From Lotus japonicus (taxonomy: Eukaryota; Streptophyta; Magnoliopsida; Fabales; Fabaceae), in assembly GCF_012489685.1 (NCBI RefSeq), contig NC_080043.1, positions 65,713,920-65,777,919 on the forward strand: DNA of 64,000 nt, written 5' to 3'. The notes under the pieces were generated by a model, which worked only from the letters and a program-made list of their open reading frames with translations, was not told the origin of the DNA and ran no database searches. Each line of letters begins with the position of its first letter. Positions within the stretch are counted from its first letter, which is position 1. Made by a program: the position numbers and the translations under genes. Of the stretch, positions 36,330 to 48,567 are shown in pieces.

Positions 36330-39300
36330 CTATGCATCAGAAAGACAAATCCCTAGACTTCCTCTTAATTTTTCAAAAGTGGTTGCATCAAGGGGTTTTG
36401 TGAAAATATCAGCCAATTGCTTGTCAGTTGTAACATGATCCAAATTAACAATTTTATCCTCCACCAAGTCTCTAATAAAATGATGTCTAATGTCAATATG
36501 CTTGGTCCTGCTATGCTGTATGGGATTCTTAGAAATATTAATTGCACGGAGATTGTCGCAGTACAATGTCATGACATCCTGTTCAACATCATATTCCTTC
36601 AGCATTTGCTTCATCCACATGAGTTGTGTACAACTACTTCCTGCTGCAATATATTCTGCTTCAGCTGTAGACAATGAGACACAATTCTGCTTCTTGCTAA
36701 ACCATGAAATCAAATTATTCTCTAAGAAGAAACATCCACCAGATGTGCTCTTTCAATCATCTGCACTTCCTGCCCAATCTGCATCACAGAATCCAACTAA
36801 AGAAGAATTTGTATCATGAGTATAGAGAATACCATAGTCACTCGTGCCATTGATGTACTTGATAATTCTCTTGACTTGTAGCAGATGACTAGCCTTAGGA
36901 GCTGCTTGATATCTTGCACATACACCAACTGCAAAGGTGATATCTGGTCTGCTAGCAGTGAGATACAACAAGCTTCCAATCATGCTTCTATAGAGACTTT
37001 GATCAACATCTTCCCCCTGCTCATCCTTGGAAAGTTTGATGTGTGTAGCAGCAGGAGTTCTCTTGTGACCAGCCTTTTCAAGGCCAAACTTCTTGACTAA
37101 CCCTTTAGCATACTTACTCTGTGATATGAACATCGAATCCTCCATTTGTTTGACTTGTAGTCCTAGAAAATAGTTCAATTCACCAACTAGGCTCATCTCA
37201 AATTCAGATTTCATTTGTCGGACGAAATGCTCCACCATTGAGTTCGACATTCCTCCAAAGACAATGTCATCCACATAAATCTGTGCTATCATGAGCTTAC
37301 CTTTGTCATTCTTCACAAACAGAGTTTTATCAATTCCACCCTTACTGTAACCATTGCTTTCAAGGAATTCAGTTAACCTTTCATACCAAGCCCTAGGTGC
37401 TTGCTTCAAACCATACAAGGCCTTCCTCAACTTGTACACATAATCTGGATGATGTGGATCTGTAAATCCTTTAGGTTGTTCAACATAAACTTCTTCATTC
37501 AAATAGCCATTCAGAAAAGCACTCTTCACATCCATCTGATAAAGTCTGAACTTCAAGAGACAAGCAACACCCAACAAGAGTCTTATAGATTCCAGTCTAG
37601 CTACTGGAGCAAAGGTCTCATCAAAATCAACTCCTTCTATCTGAGTATATCCTTGAGCAACAAGCCTTGCTTTATTCCTTGTGACTGTTCCAGTTTCATC
37701 TGATTTGTTCTTGAAGATCCACTTAGTGCCAATGATGTTTACTTCTTCAGGTCTAGGCACTAACTCCCACACTTCATTTCTCCTGAACTGCTCTAGCTCC
37801 TCTTGCATAGCATTTATCCAGTATTCATCAGTGAGAGCTTCATTGACATTCTTGGGTTCTATCTTAGAGATGAAACAACTATGAGCAATTATACTTCTAG
37901 ATCTGGTAGTCACCCCTTCTTGAAGATTACCAATAATGTTTTCTTGAGGATGATTCTTCTGAACCCTGATTGATGGAGCTTTGTCTGACGTGATATCCTT
38001 GTCTTCCTTTTCATCAGCACTTGCTTCTGACTCATTGTCGAGGGCGGTTGCTGGAGCATCGGCTGGAACATCAGCACCATCATCATCTTCATTCAACACT
38101 ACTTCTTCCTTCTTGCTTGGTTCATCATCCACAGTCACATTCACAGATTCCATCATGGTCCTTGTGCGAGAGTTAAACACTCTATAAGCTTTGCTGTTCA
38201 TAGAATACCCCATGAAAATTCCTTCATCACTTCTCGGATCAAGCTTCCTCTTAGGATCACGATCTGCAAGGATATAACATTTACTTCCAAATATGTGAAA
38301 GTATTTTACAGACGGCTTTCTACCTTTCCATAGCTCATACTGTGTAGAGGATGTCCCTGCCCTGATGGTGACTCTATTATGTATGTAACATGCAGTACTC
38401 ATAGCTTCAGCCCAGAACTGGTGTGGAATCTTCTTAGCATGTAACATTACTCTAGCTGATTCCTGGAGAGTTCTATTTTTCCTCTCAACTATTCCATTCT
38501 GCTGTGGAGTGATAGGGGCAGAAAATTCATGGCTAATACCTTCTGTTCCACAGAACTCCAAGAATTTTGAATTCTCAAACTCCCTTCCATGATCACTTCT
38601 GATTCTCACAATCACACAGTCCTTCTCATTCTGAAGTCTCATACATAGATTCTTGAATATTTCAAAAGTCTCTGATTTTTCTCTCATAAATTCAACCCAT
38701 GTATACCTTGAAAAATCATCTACACAGACAAACACATACCTTTTTCCTCCCAAGCTTTCAACCTGCATGGGACCCATGAGATCCATGTGAAGCAATTCCA
38801 GAACCTTTGTCGTGGTCTGATGCTGGAGCATCTTGTGTGGCACCTTGGTTTGCTTACCAATCTGACATTCTCCACATAGCTTTCCTTCTCTCAAGCTCAA
38901 ATTGGGCAATCCCCTTATTGCTTCATCTGCAAGAATCTTTTGCATGCTCCTGTAGTTAAGATGTCCTAGTCTTTGATGTCATACATTCACCTCATCTTCT
39001 TTAGTTAACATACATCTGGAAACATGAGCTTTTTCTTCTGATATCCACATATAACAGTTGTCTTTTGATCTGGCTCCTCTCATCACAACTCTCTCATCAT
39101 CAGTGGTCACAACACATTCTATCTTATTGAACTTCACATCATATCCATGATCACACAGTTGACTTATGCTGATTAGGTTGGCTGTTAAACCATTTACAAG
39201 TAACACATTGTTCAAGTTAGGAGATTCTGTGCTAACAAGTCTTCCTACTCCCTTGATTTTTCCTTTAGCTCCATCTCCAAAAGTAACATAGTTGGTGGAG

Positions 39301-39899
39301 TGACTTCTGATGTCTTGCAAGAAGCTCTTGTTTCCTGTCATGTGCTTTGAGCAACCACTATCAAAATACCAATCTTCCTTTGATGATGCTCTGAAAGACG
39401 TGTAGGCTACCTGACATCTGACTTCACCCTTGGGCTTCCATTGCTTCCTCATCTGAACAGGCCTTTTATCGTGCATCTGAGGATAACCATATAACCTATA
39501 ACAGTAGGGCTTTATATGACCATTCTTACCACAGTAGTGACACTTCCAAGGTACAGTTTTGTCAAGCTTAAGCTGGGGTTTCACATGCAGAGGTACATGT
39601 CGAGGCAATGAATCTGACAACTGATAATTTCTGGGCTTCTTGAATTCAGTTTGTTTTGCAGCAGACACAAATTTCTTTGAACCTTTCTGATTTTCTTTGT
39701 TTGTTGTTCTATAGTCAAAGCCGATTCCCTTCAAACTCCCTCCTTGCTTGCTAGTTTCTTTCAGAATTTCATCAAGCATATCAGAACCACTGTTCAACAT
39801 TCTGACAGATTTGTGAGTATCTTCAAGCTTTCTTGTCAGAGTTGCCACTTCCTCTTGAAGTCCTGCATTAATCAACACTAGATTAGCCTTTTCCATCAC
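36330..39899 (-). pseudogene. Copia pol polyprotein with two nonsense codons
   Basis: The order on the minus strand is as follows. A coiled coil and CCHC knuckle (CHYCGKNGHIKPYC) come first, then the protease motif DSGCSKHMTG. Pre-integrase and integrase follow, with the catalytic region from MDLMGP through SDHGREF to [15 protein letters not shown]_2 reverse transcriptase comes next ([20 protein letters not shown]), then RNase H (STAEAEYIA, HIDIRHHFIRD). In-frame TGA codons lie at 38979-38981, just before [10 protein letters not shown] where Trp is expected, and at 36753-36755 in the DDxKSTSGG segment where Arg is expected. Both fit C-to-T change of TGG or CGA. The protein ends at 36330. Confidence 0.9.
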
Positions 39900-39915
39900 A
39901 TCAGCATTATTAAAC

Positions 39916-41172
39916 TTACTTTGCCATTCGATCTTCCTTCAGCTTTGTGCTGAGCTCTTTCAGCCTTTCATTCTGAGAGACAAGTTGTTCTATCTCACTT
40001 TGCTTTTCTCTCACAAGTTTACATGCTTCTTCCCACTTGATGTGCAGCAGCTTGTAAGTCTCAGCCAGTTCCTCATCTGTAATGTCCTCATCACTTGTAT
40101 CAGACTCATAGATGGTTCCAGAGAAAGCATTGACTTTGTTTGCAGATATCTCCTCCTCATCTTCAGTGTCTTCATCTGACCAAGTTACCATCATACCTTT
40201 CTTCTGCTTCTTTAGATAGGTGGCGCATTCAGACCTGATATGGCCATATCCTTCACATTCATGACACTGCACTCCTTTATTCTGACCAGATCTTTCTTCT
40301 TCTTTGGTCTTCCTCTGTGAATTAGAAAATTTGGGTTTGTTATCGAACTTCATGTCCTGGACATTAGGCCTGGTTCTTTTGTCAATCTTTCTCAATGCTC
40401 TGTTGAATTTTCTTGCTAGCATGGCCAAAGCCTCAGAAAGATTTTCACCCTCACAATCTTCATCATCACCTTCATCAGTGTTTGACACAAAAGCAATACT
40501 CTTACTCTTCTTCTCAGATTTTCCACTCAGTTTCAACTCAAATGTCTGCAAAGAGCCAATAAGTTCATCAACCTTCATGTTCTCAATGTCTTGAGCCTCC
40601 TCAATTGCAGTGACTTTCATAGCAAACTTCTGAGGAAGAGATCTCAAGATCTTCCTTACAAGCTTCTCATCTGACATAGGTTCTCCCAAGGCAAATGAAG
40701 CATTAGACAAGTCACGGACACGCATGTGGAATTCTGAAATAGTCTCTTCTTCAGTCATCATCAAATTTTCAAATTGAGTAGTGAGCATCTGAAGCCTTGA
40801 CATCCTCACTCGAGTAGTTCCTTCATGTGCAGTTTTCAGAATTTCCCAAGCATCCTTTGCCACAGTACACGTATTGATCAGCCTAAACATATTCTTGTCA
40901 ACTCCATTAAATATAGCATTCAGAGCCTTTGAATTTCCAAGAGCAGCTTCATCTTCAACACTGGTCCATTCTTCTTCAGGTTTTTCCACAACAGTAGTAG
41001 AGGTGCCTTCAACCTCAGCCTTAGTGGGGTGCTTCCAACCCTTGACAATAGCTTTCCAAGTCTTGTTGTCAATTGATTTGAGAAAGGCTGTCATGCGAAC
41101 CTTCCAGTAGTCATAGTTAGTACCATCCAGAATGGGTGGCCTATTGACTGATCCTCCCTCCTTGTTATCCAT
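39916..41172 (-). CDS. Copia gag (UBN2-type)
   Basis: 418 codons starting MDNKEGGSVNRPPILDGTNY, the standard plant Copia gag opening that includes the DGTNYxYWK motif. The UBN2 domain covers residues 10-220, with a CCHC knuckle CHECEGYGHIRSEC near residue 300 and a C-terminal coiled coil. It stops at 39916, where the coiled coil continues in the next frame (WQSKFNNADV). This points to an indel near 39926 that splits gag from pol, not a natural end. Confidence 0.88.
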   Translation of the reverse strand: MDNKEGGSVNRPPILDGTNYDYWKVRMTAFLKSIDNKTWKAIVKGWKHPTKAEVEGTSTTVVEKPEEEWTSVEDEAALGNSKALNAIFNGVDKNMFRLINTCTVAKDAWEILKTAHEGTTRVRMSRLQMLTTQFENLMMTEEETISEFHMRVRDLSNASFALGEPMSDEKLVRKILRSLPQKFAMKVTAIEEAQDIENMKVDELIGSLQTFELKLSGKSEKKSKSIAFVSNTDEGDDEDCEGENLSEALAMLARKFNRALRKIDKRTRPNVQDMKFDNKPKFSNSQRKTKEEERSGQNKGVQCHECEGYGHIRSECATYLKKQKKGMMVTWSDEDTEDEEEISANKVNAFSGTIYESDTSDEDITDEELAETYKLLHIKWEEACKLVREKQSEIEQLVSQNERLKELSTKLKEDRMAK

Positions 41173-41220
41173 GAGAACTTGAATAAAACTCCCTGGAGCT
41201 CACCCAACCAGAACAGGGTG

Positions 41221-41235
41221 CCTGCTCTGATACCA
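41221..41235 (-). other. Copia primer-binding site
   Basis: On the minus strand TGGTATCAGAGCAGG lies 2 bp after the 5' LTR, complementary to the initiator-Met tRNA 3' end. Confidence 0.88.
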
Positions 41236-41237
41236 AT

Positions 41238-42112
41238 TGTAATTCAGGTTCCCTCTGATGCGATTGTCCTGCGCGATGCTGGGACAAGAGGTTCGACAAC
41301 CGCTTAACAGTAAAACAAATCTGAACAACAGAAACAATAACACACAGTAATTGTTAACCCAGTTCAGTGAAAACTTTCACCTACGTCTGGAGGGTTTGCA
41401 CCCAAAGAAAGGAGATCCACTATCTCAAGATTCAGGAATTACAGACACTCATGAAAAACTCAGTTCATAGTTCCCTTCCTAATCTACCCAGTTTCTACTT
41501 AGAATCTCAACCTAAGTATGAGAGCCCCTCTCACTTTCTCTCAATCACTGCCACAGTGATTGGTAAACACAATGAACAATCAGAGTTTGAATGTAATCAA
41601 ACAACACAGAACCCTTCTTTGCTTTATAGAATCAGTGAGCAAAGAGGATTCACAAATAACAAAGAACGAAGCACAATAACAAATCCTAAAACACTCGATC
41701 TCTCTCTATCAGCTTCGGTAATCTTCACGTTTTAGGTCTTCATCCTTTTATAGACTTCAGCAGCGGTAGCATGGGCTTTAGGGTTGGCATGGGCTGAAGA
41801 AACAGATTGCAGTAACAGCAATTCAAAAACGCAATCTTGATAGATTCGATTTCTTATTGCACAAGATAAAGATAGAAACCAATCTTTTAACAAAGATTGT
41901 TTCAAAAAATAACAACCCAACAAATAAACCCTTCTGGAATAGCTACTTGCTTCTCAAGTAACTCAAAAAACATATCTTCAGTAAATCTTCAGAGGGCCCA
42001 CAATAGAAACACAAGCTGAGGACTGATGCCCTAGCTTCACGAGATCAGATGCCACGGCATCTGCTTCGACAATCGGTTGTTTTGACAAAATGCACGACAA
42101 CATGTTCCAACA
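41238..42112 (-). repeat. Copia 5' LTR
   Basis: 875 bp. This is the upstream, promoter-bearing LTR for the minus-strand element. The minus strand carries TATAAAA at 41746-41752. Confidence 0.9.
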
Positions 42113-42145
42113 AAATGTTTTAATGAGGCATTATTGAATGTGCAG

Positions 42146-44272
42146 TGATGCTAACAAAGATGATAAGTTGGACATATCTTTAGTGGATGATTTGAAGCAA
42201 ATGATTGATTAGTGCAATATTCTAGCAAAATCGTTTCGCAAGGTGCGGGATTTTGTAAGGTCTAATGAATCAACATCGTTTGGCTTGAGACTGTTTCGAA
42301 AAAGAGGTAAGGATCCTCGAACATATAACCTTCCTACCTGTGATGAAATTGCTGCGCTTATTGTAGGTGATTTTGATAACCTTGAAGTTGGTAGAGATAT
42401 TATTGTTAAAAAAAATGGAGTCCTTACTCGGATACACGAAACTCATACTTCCTTTATTCCTTTACAATATCCATTGATATTTCCATATGGGGAAGATGGT
42501 TGGCAAGAGGACATTCCTTTGAGTGGTATTTTTGCATCTACTAGCTCTCGCTTGAAACCGCGGGTGACATTGAGAGAGTTTATAATGTTTAGAATTCAAG
42601 AAAGAGACTTGGAGCATGGCAATATTCTTCTTAGTAGAAGGCTTTTTCAACAGTTTTTGGTTGATTGTTTTACTATGATTGAATCTCAAAGGCTTTCTTT
42701 TGTTCGCAATAATCAAAAAATGATTCGCGCTGATTTCCTAAGTGGACTTGAAGAAGCAATGTCTAAAGGAGAAACTGACTCAGGTTCATTGGGAACGCGT
42801 ATTGTGTTGCCAGCATCATTTATTGGTGGAAGGCGTTACATGTTTGATTGTTGTCAAGATGCAATGGCTATTTGCAAGCGTTATGGTTATCCTGATCTCT
42901 TCATAACAGTTACTTGCAACTCTGCATGGAAAGAGATTGATAGATTTGTTCGAGCTAAAGGCCTTAGGGCTGATGAAAGACCTGATGTATGTTGTCGAGT
43001 TTTTAAGATGAAGTTGGATCATTTAGTTGGAACCTTGAAAAGTGGTATTATTTTTGGTCCAGTAGATGCAGGTAAATAACAAGACCCATTATCGTTTATT
43101 TTTTTATTGGATGTTATTGTTGTTGTTATTTATGTATATGTAGTTGTTTTGGCATATTTGATTAGTCACTGAAAATTATTATTTCTTTTGTAGGTATGTA
43201 TACAATTGAATTTCAAAAAAGAGGGTTACCGCATGCACATATTCTACTATGGTTGCGAAGAACAATAAATTAGTTACAACAACTGATATTGATAAATTCA
43301 TTTCTGCTGAGATTCCTGATCCTAAACTTTACCCTAAACTTAACAAAGTTGTATGCAACTATATGTTGCATGGGCCTTGTGGGTCTGGTTTTTTAAAATC
43401 TCCTTGCATGTTGAAAGGTAAATGCAGCAAGTTTTTTCCGAAAAGATTCCAAGAAAGCACTATTATTGATGAAGATGGTTATCCTGTTTATAGAAGGAGG
43501 GATACTGGAGTATATGTTGAGAAGAAAGGTCTTCGGATGGACAATTGTTTTGTTGTTCCTTATAATCCTCAACTACTCATGTTATACAATGGTCATATCA
43601 ACGTTGAATATTGCAATAAGTCTAATGCAATAAAATATCTCTTCAAATATGTCAGTAAAGGGCCTGATCGGGTTAATGTGGAAATAACCAATCAGAAAGC
43701 AGATGGCTTGGAATCTGAGTCAAAAGATGAAATTAAGCAATAATATGATTGTAGATATCTTACACCATGTGAGGCTGTATGGAGAATCTGTACATATTAT
43801 ATTCATGTCAAGTGGCCTTCAGTGAAAAAAGTGACATTTCATCTTCAGAATAACCAAAGTATTTGCTTTAGAGACAATGATAATCTCCAATATGTTGTTG
43901 AGAATGCTGTTGAAAAAGATACAATGTTTATAGCTTGGATGAAAGCTAATGATAAGTATGAAGAGGGGAAGGCATTAACCTATGCTGAGTTCCCATCATA
44001 TTTTGTGTATGATGAGGACTCTCAGTCTTGGCATCCGAGGAAAAAGGGATATTCTATTGGAAGACTTCAATATATACCTCATGGAGTTGGTGAGCTCTAT
44101 TATTTGAGAATTCTTTTAACAAGACAGAAAGGTTGCACAAGTTGGGAAAGCATTCGCACTATTGAAGATGTTGTTTATCCTTCTTTTCATGACGCATGTT
44201 ACGCGTTAGGATTGTTAGCTGATGACAGAGAATTTATAGATGCAATTGTTGAAGCTAATGATTTGGCGTCAG
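42146..44272 (+). pseudogene. Rep (HUH endonuclease) exons 7-8
   Basis: Exon 7 carries the Helitron_like_N domain (IPLQYPLIFPYGEDGW). Exon 8 begins with the metal-binding HUH motif in RGLPHAHILLW. The reading frame is lost within a few codons of it and resumes in the next frame. The two catalytic tyrosines are in IKYLFKYVSKG, spaced by three residues as in the Helitron Y2 motif. All active-site motifs survive, but stops at 42210 and 43741 and the frameshift break the chain. Confidence 0.85.
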
Positions 44273-44378
44273 GTTAGTATTATGTAGTATGTTTTACATG
44301 TGTCATTTGTTTAGCGTTTCTTATATCCATTATTTAAATTGTTTTTTTTAATACAATTCAATGTATATGTTTTCCTAG

Positions 44379-45671
44379 GAAATCAACTAAGGAAATTCTT
44401 TGTGATGTTGCTTACAACAAATACCATGAGTAAACCTGATATTGTTTGGGAAAAATCATGGCGTATTTTATCTGATGGGATTGTGTTTGAAAGGAGAAAG
44501 AAGTTATGCATACCAGGTGAGTACTATATATCAAAAAAATATATGATATTATTGTTGATTTAATATTAATTATTAACATTGTAGTTTATTTGTATGTAGA
44601 TCTCCATATAAACGACAGAGATTTACAAAATCTTTGTTTAATAGAATTGGAGAAAATATTGCACTTGAATGGGAGGTCTTTAAAGGAATTTACTTGCTTA
44701 CCATATCCTGAAGGATTTGATGATTGTCAGTATGAGAACAAATTTGTAGCTGATGAAATGAATTACGATAAAGTTGCTATGGCAAGTTTGCAAAAATCAT
44801 TACTCAATTCCTTGACTGAAGAACAAAATAAGATATACAATTTAATAATGAAAGCAGTTATGTGTCAGTCTGGAGGATTATTTTTTCTATATGGGTTTGG
44901 AGGCACTGGTAAAACTTATCTTTGGAACACATTATCTGCTGCTGTTAGGGCTGAAGGATTGATTGTACTTACAGTTGCTTCCAGTGGAATTGCATCTTTA
45001 CTTCTTCCTGGGGGTAGGACAGCCCATTCTAGATTTAGTATTCCTATTTCCATAAAAGAATGTTCTACTTGCAATATAGCGCAAGGTTCTCTTAAAGCAG
45101 AGTTGCTACAGAAAACAAGTTTGATTATATGGGATGAAGCACCAATGTTGAACAGATTTTGTTTTGAAGCGCTGGATAGGACTTTAAATGATTTAATGAA
45201 ATCTCATTTAAGGATTGATAATGATAAGCCTTTTGGGGGCAAAGTTGTTGTTTTGGGAGAAGATTTCAGACAAATACTACCAGTTATTCAGAAAGGAAGC
45301 CGTTGTGATATAGTTGATGCCACGATCAATTCATCTCATTTGTGGAAGGATTGTCAAGTTCTTAGGCTAACAAAAAATTTAAGGCTCATGACTTCTCAAC
45401 ATGAAGATGAAAATGTTGAAATTAAAAGGTTTGCTGATTGGTTATTGGATATTGGAGATGGGAAGGTTAATAGCACTGATGATGGTAATTCTACCATTGA
45501 GATTCCAGAAGATCTTTTGATCCTTGACTCTGACAATCCAATTCAAAGTTTGATTGATTTTTCATATCCTAATATGTTGCAAAATTTGGAAACAAAAAAT
45601 TATAGGTTTTTTGAAGAAAGAGCTATATTAGCACCAACTTTAGAAAGTGTAGAAGTTGTCAACAATGAGAT
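44379..45671 (+). pseudogene. PIF1-like helicase exons, 5' part
   Basis: The exons 44379-44516 and 44600-45671 are open. The helicase starts near 44800 with TEEQNKIYNLI. It has Walker A GFGGTGKT, Walker B IIWDEAPM and LGEDFRQILPV, where most relatives have GGDFRQ. The frame runs directly into the Gypsy LTR at 45672 and stops 49 bp inside it. Confidence 0.9.
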
Positions 45672-46363
45672 TGTAAGACCTGGATTTTCAGAACAAGTTA
45701 AGTTTCCGACTCACACGTAGAAATAGTGTAAGCGTGACAGGAGTTTGACATTTGAGAAAGATTAATGAAGAAGAAAGTTCAGGAATTGCTTGAGGAATGT
45801 TGCGTAGCTGTTTTCGGAGTTAGTGCGAGTCGTCTGCACACCTGCCTTATGGCAAGCGTGTCCAGAATAGGCTATTTCGCTCTTAAAGCAACGTTTTGAG
45901 TGAGATTTCGAACTCTCGGAAAATTTAAAGATTCTTTTTATTTTTCCATCGACCAGCGTTTCATTTCGGAACTCTGGACTGTACGCACGATAGGTTTCAC
46001 TTTTCGGATGTCCGCCGACGCTAATTTCTTTGCTTCGAAACCCTATTTTCGAGCAATGGATGAATACTTTTTCTATTCGGGACTTCTAACGAAGATTCCG
46101 TCCGCGTTGCCAGACTTGTTTCGACGTTTCCAATCTTTCTTCAGTTGGAAGTTTTGTCGTTTGAGCATCACAGCAAAAAGTAGTTTTTCGGGGCAGATTA
46201 ACCGACACCGCTTTTGAGTTTTTCGATATCGTTTTTCCCAAATCCTAGATATTTGTTTTGAGTTCTGGAATTCCGACGCCAGAATCTCTCTTAGAATTTC
46301 TCGGTGATCGTGCTGCAAAAATCGGAATCGCGAAATTTTCATTTTCCCGCGATTTCACCCGCC

Positions 46364-46371
46364 TATAAATA
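46364..46371 (+). promoter_or_regulatory. LTR TATA box
   Basis: TATAAATA in a GC-richer context (CGCCTATAAATAGCGCG). The same sequence is at 54095-54102 in the 3' LTR. Confidence 0.75.
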
Positions 46372-47838
46372 GCGCGAAAAAGCAAAATCCTCTCATTTTC
46401 TTTCCATTTGTGGCTGATTTCGTGGGGAGCAAGGGGGGAGGGGATTTCCGCGAAAACTTGACCAATCTTCGTGCAGTTCGTCCCTACTTCTAGGTATCGA
46501 GGTAACTATCATGAATCCTGCCTCTGATTTCTGTTTCTGCTGAGTTTCTGAAGTCGTTTCTGTGCTCTAAGTTTTGAGCTTTTTCTAAAATTGTCCGATT
46601 TCTCTGATTTCTCGCTTGGGTTATGTTCCTTATGTTCCCCTGAGTCTAAAACCTCTGTCAGTAAACTCTGATTGCGATTCAGTTGTCCAGGATCTGAAAA
46701 ATTGACTCAAAACTCTTTTTGTCTCACATTTCGAAACTTTATTGTCGAAAAGACTTAATATGACTTCGTGCCTTTAGGATTTGTTGTCACGGATATCATG
46801 AGGATCGTTGCTGTCAAATTTGTTTTCAGAACTGATAACTTTGAAGTTTTGAGCCTTTATTTTGGACCAAAATGCCCCTGCGTAGTCGTATTTCGGCCCG
46901 ATTGTCCGAAAATTGTTCTGACAGTTTCTTTGCCTTAGTTTTACCCTAAAACTACCTTGTAAACTGATTTGATCGAAGAAAAAGAGCCGAAGCCCTTTTC
47001 TCCTTTTGGCCGTGGGTTTTTCCTAAGGGGAGGGGAGTTTTTCGTTTTCGAAAACTTGTCCTTTCGTACCTGTTTGTCGTATTCTGAAGCTTTGATGCTT
47101 TGTCTATCGTTTATGTATTGTATTGCGATCGAACTAATCGATTTTGTGTGGATTCTGCTTTGTTTTTCCTCCGAGGTTCAGTTGAAGGAACTTTGGAAGT
47201 TTCAAGGCATTCCTGTGAAGGAGATTTGATTTGCGAAGCTGGATCAGCTCGAGGTTAGGGCAACTTACTATATATTAGCTATGACTGCATGATAGGCGTC
47301 GATAAATTCGACTTATGTTTTATCTGATGTTGTTTTTGATGATGAGTTGATGTTATGATGCTTTTCCATACTTGTGATGTTGTGCTTTTGTTGGATTGAG
47401 CGTTTTGACGCAATTTCGGAGTGGAGATTCATTGATCTGGTGATCTTTGATATTTCGGGTTGGATGAACAACCCTAGGCAAGTCCAAATGTGGGGTTTGA
47501 GACTTAGCCATATGTTGGAATTCTTAGACTTTCCCCGGGAAATGTATTTTGGGTGGTTGATCTTTGAAAACTTAGAATGATAGAGCTTTGAAAAACTAAA
47601 GACTTGGGAAACTTAGACTTTGAGAAATAAACTCATAACTTGACTAATTCGAATTGAAACAATTTTTATTAACGTTTAAGCATAGGAGAACTGAAGGGGA
47701 AAATATTTACGAAAGACGGGGAAAAGTCGACTTTGTTGTGGGTTTGGAGAGTTATCGGAATTGGGGGAAGCCACTAAGGTGAGCTATGGTGATGATTGAA
47801 AGTCACCGAGTACTCTAGTACTCTTGGGGATTGTTGTG

Positions 47839-47990
47839 GAGCCGTGTTGTATTGACCGACACCTAGTGCTCTTGTTGTTTGGGCTGTGTTGTATTGACCG
47901 ACACTAGACCCTTGTGTATTCTGTGGATGGAGTTGTGTTGTATTGACCGACACTTACTCCGAGTTGTGTTGTATTGACCGACACTAACTC
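47839..47990 (+). repeat. Hairpin array 1 in the Gypsy 5' LTR, four units
   Basis: The 19-base core GTGTTGTATTGACCGACAC occurs at 47844, 47886, 47935 and 47966. Each core folds as GTGTTG/CGACAC with a 7-base loop. Outer arms differ per unit but still pair: GAGC/GCTC, GGGCT/AG(A)CCC, GGAGT/ACTCC and GAGTT/AACTC. Confidence 0.8.
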
Positions 47991-48076
47991 ATGGGTTTGT
48001 TGAGATTGGGTTGTGAGCTAAACACTTTCGTGGTAAGGACGATTCGTTGTTTGGCTAACCACGTTGCATTCAATCG

Positions 48077-48310
48077 GGTGAATAACGGGAATGGTTCACC
48101 TGTGCATATCATGGTGAATAACGGGAATGGTTCACCTTGCATTAATGATGAATAACGGGAATGGTTCATCATTCGGTGAATAACGGGAATGGTTCACCAA
48201 GGATGAATAACGGGAATGGTTCATCCAGGATGGATTTCATCCAGGATGGATAACGGGAATGGTCCATCCATAGTGAAAATGCTTCACTTGTGGCGAACGG
48301 GAACGCGTCA
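48077..48310 (+). repeat. Hairpin array 2 in the Gypsy 5' LTR, six full units plus variants
   Basis: The loop TAACGGGAATGG is constant and sits between pairing arms that change together. The arms are GGTGAA/TTCACC (48077, 48113, 48175), GATGAA/TTCATC (48147), GGATGAA/TTCATCC (48201) and GGATGGA/TCCATCC (48244). A shorter AGTGAA/TTCACT hairpin (48272) and a variant around 48290-48310 follow. Confidence 0.85.
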
Positions 48311-48536
48311 CAAATCCGGATACATATTGTGCATTTCACGCATACATTCATGCTGACTGAGATTGTGTGTTGTTTGTTTATTGAAGCAATGTTAGAGCCA
48401 TAACATGCTAGGATTGTTTATATGTATATATATCAACATATATCTATACCCCATATCACATGTTGAGTGTATATCTACTTATTGCTGTGAGTTGACCCTA
48501 GCGCCTTGGCTTTGTTTGTATGTTTGTGTTTGGGCG

Positions 48537-48567
48537 GTCGGCCTGCTGCCAGATGTCGATGGCCGAC
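48537..48567 (+). repeat. Perfect 7-bp inverted repeat in the LTR
   Basis: GTCGGCC at 48537-48543 pairs with GGCCGAC at 48561-48567, with a 17-base loop. The same pair is in the 3' LTR. Confidence 0.5.

Larger units (their letters stand above)
32692..42112 (-). mobile_element. Sirevirus-type Copia retrotransposon, 9.4 kb
   Basis: Two LTRs enclose gag, pol and an env-like frame, all on the minus strand. The domain order protease-integrase-RT-RNase H defines Copia. The extra large frame downstream of pol, long coiled-coil gag and LTRs near 0.9 kb point to the Sirevirus (SIRE/Maximus) lineage. The TSD AAATG is perfect at 32687-32691 and 42113-42117. By eye the LTRs differ by 8 substitutions and one 4-bp indel, about 1%. 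The coding region carries one frameshift and three in-frame stops, so this copy is inactive. It lies in an intron of the Helitron transposase gene. Confidence 0.92.

Noticed and set aside
48077..48310. CRISPR-like array of short repeats
   Set aside because: Units are spaced irregularly and are themselves inverted repeats in a plant LTR. There are no unique spacers of equal length.
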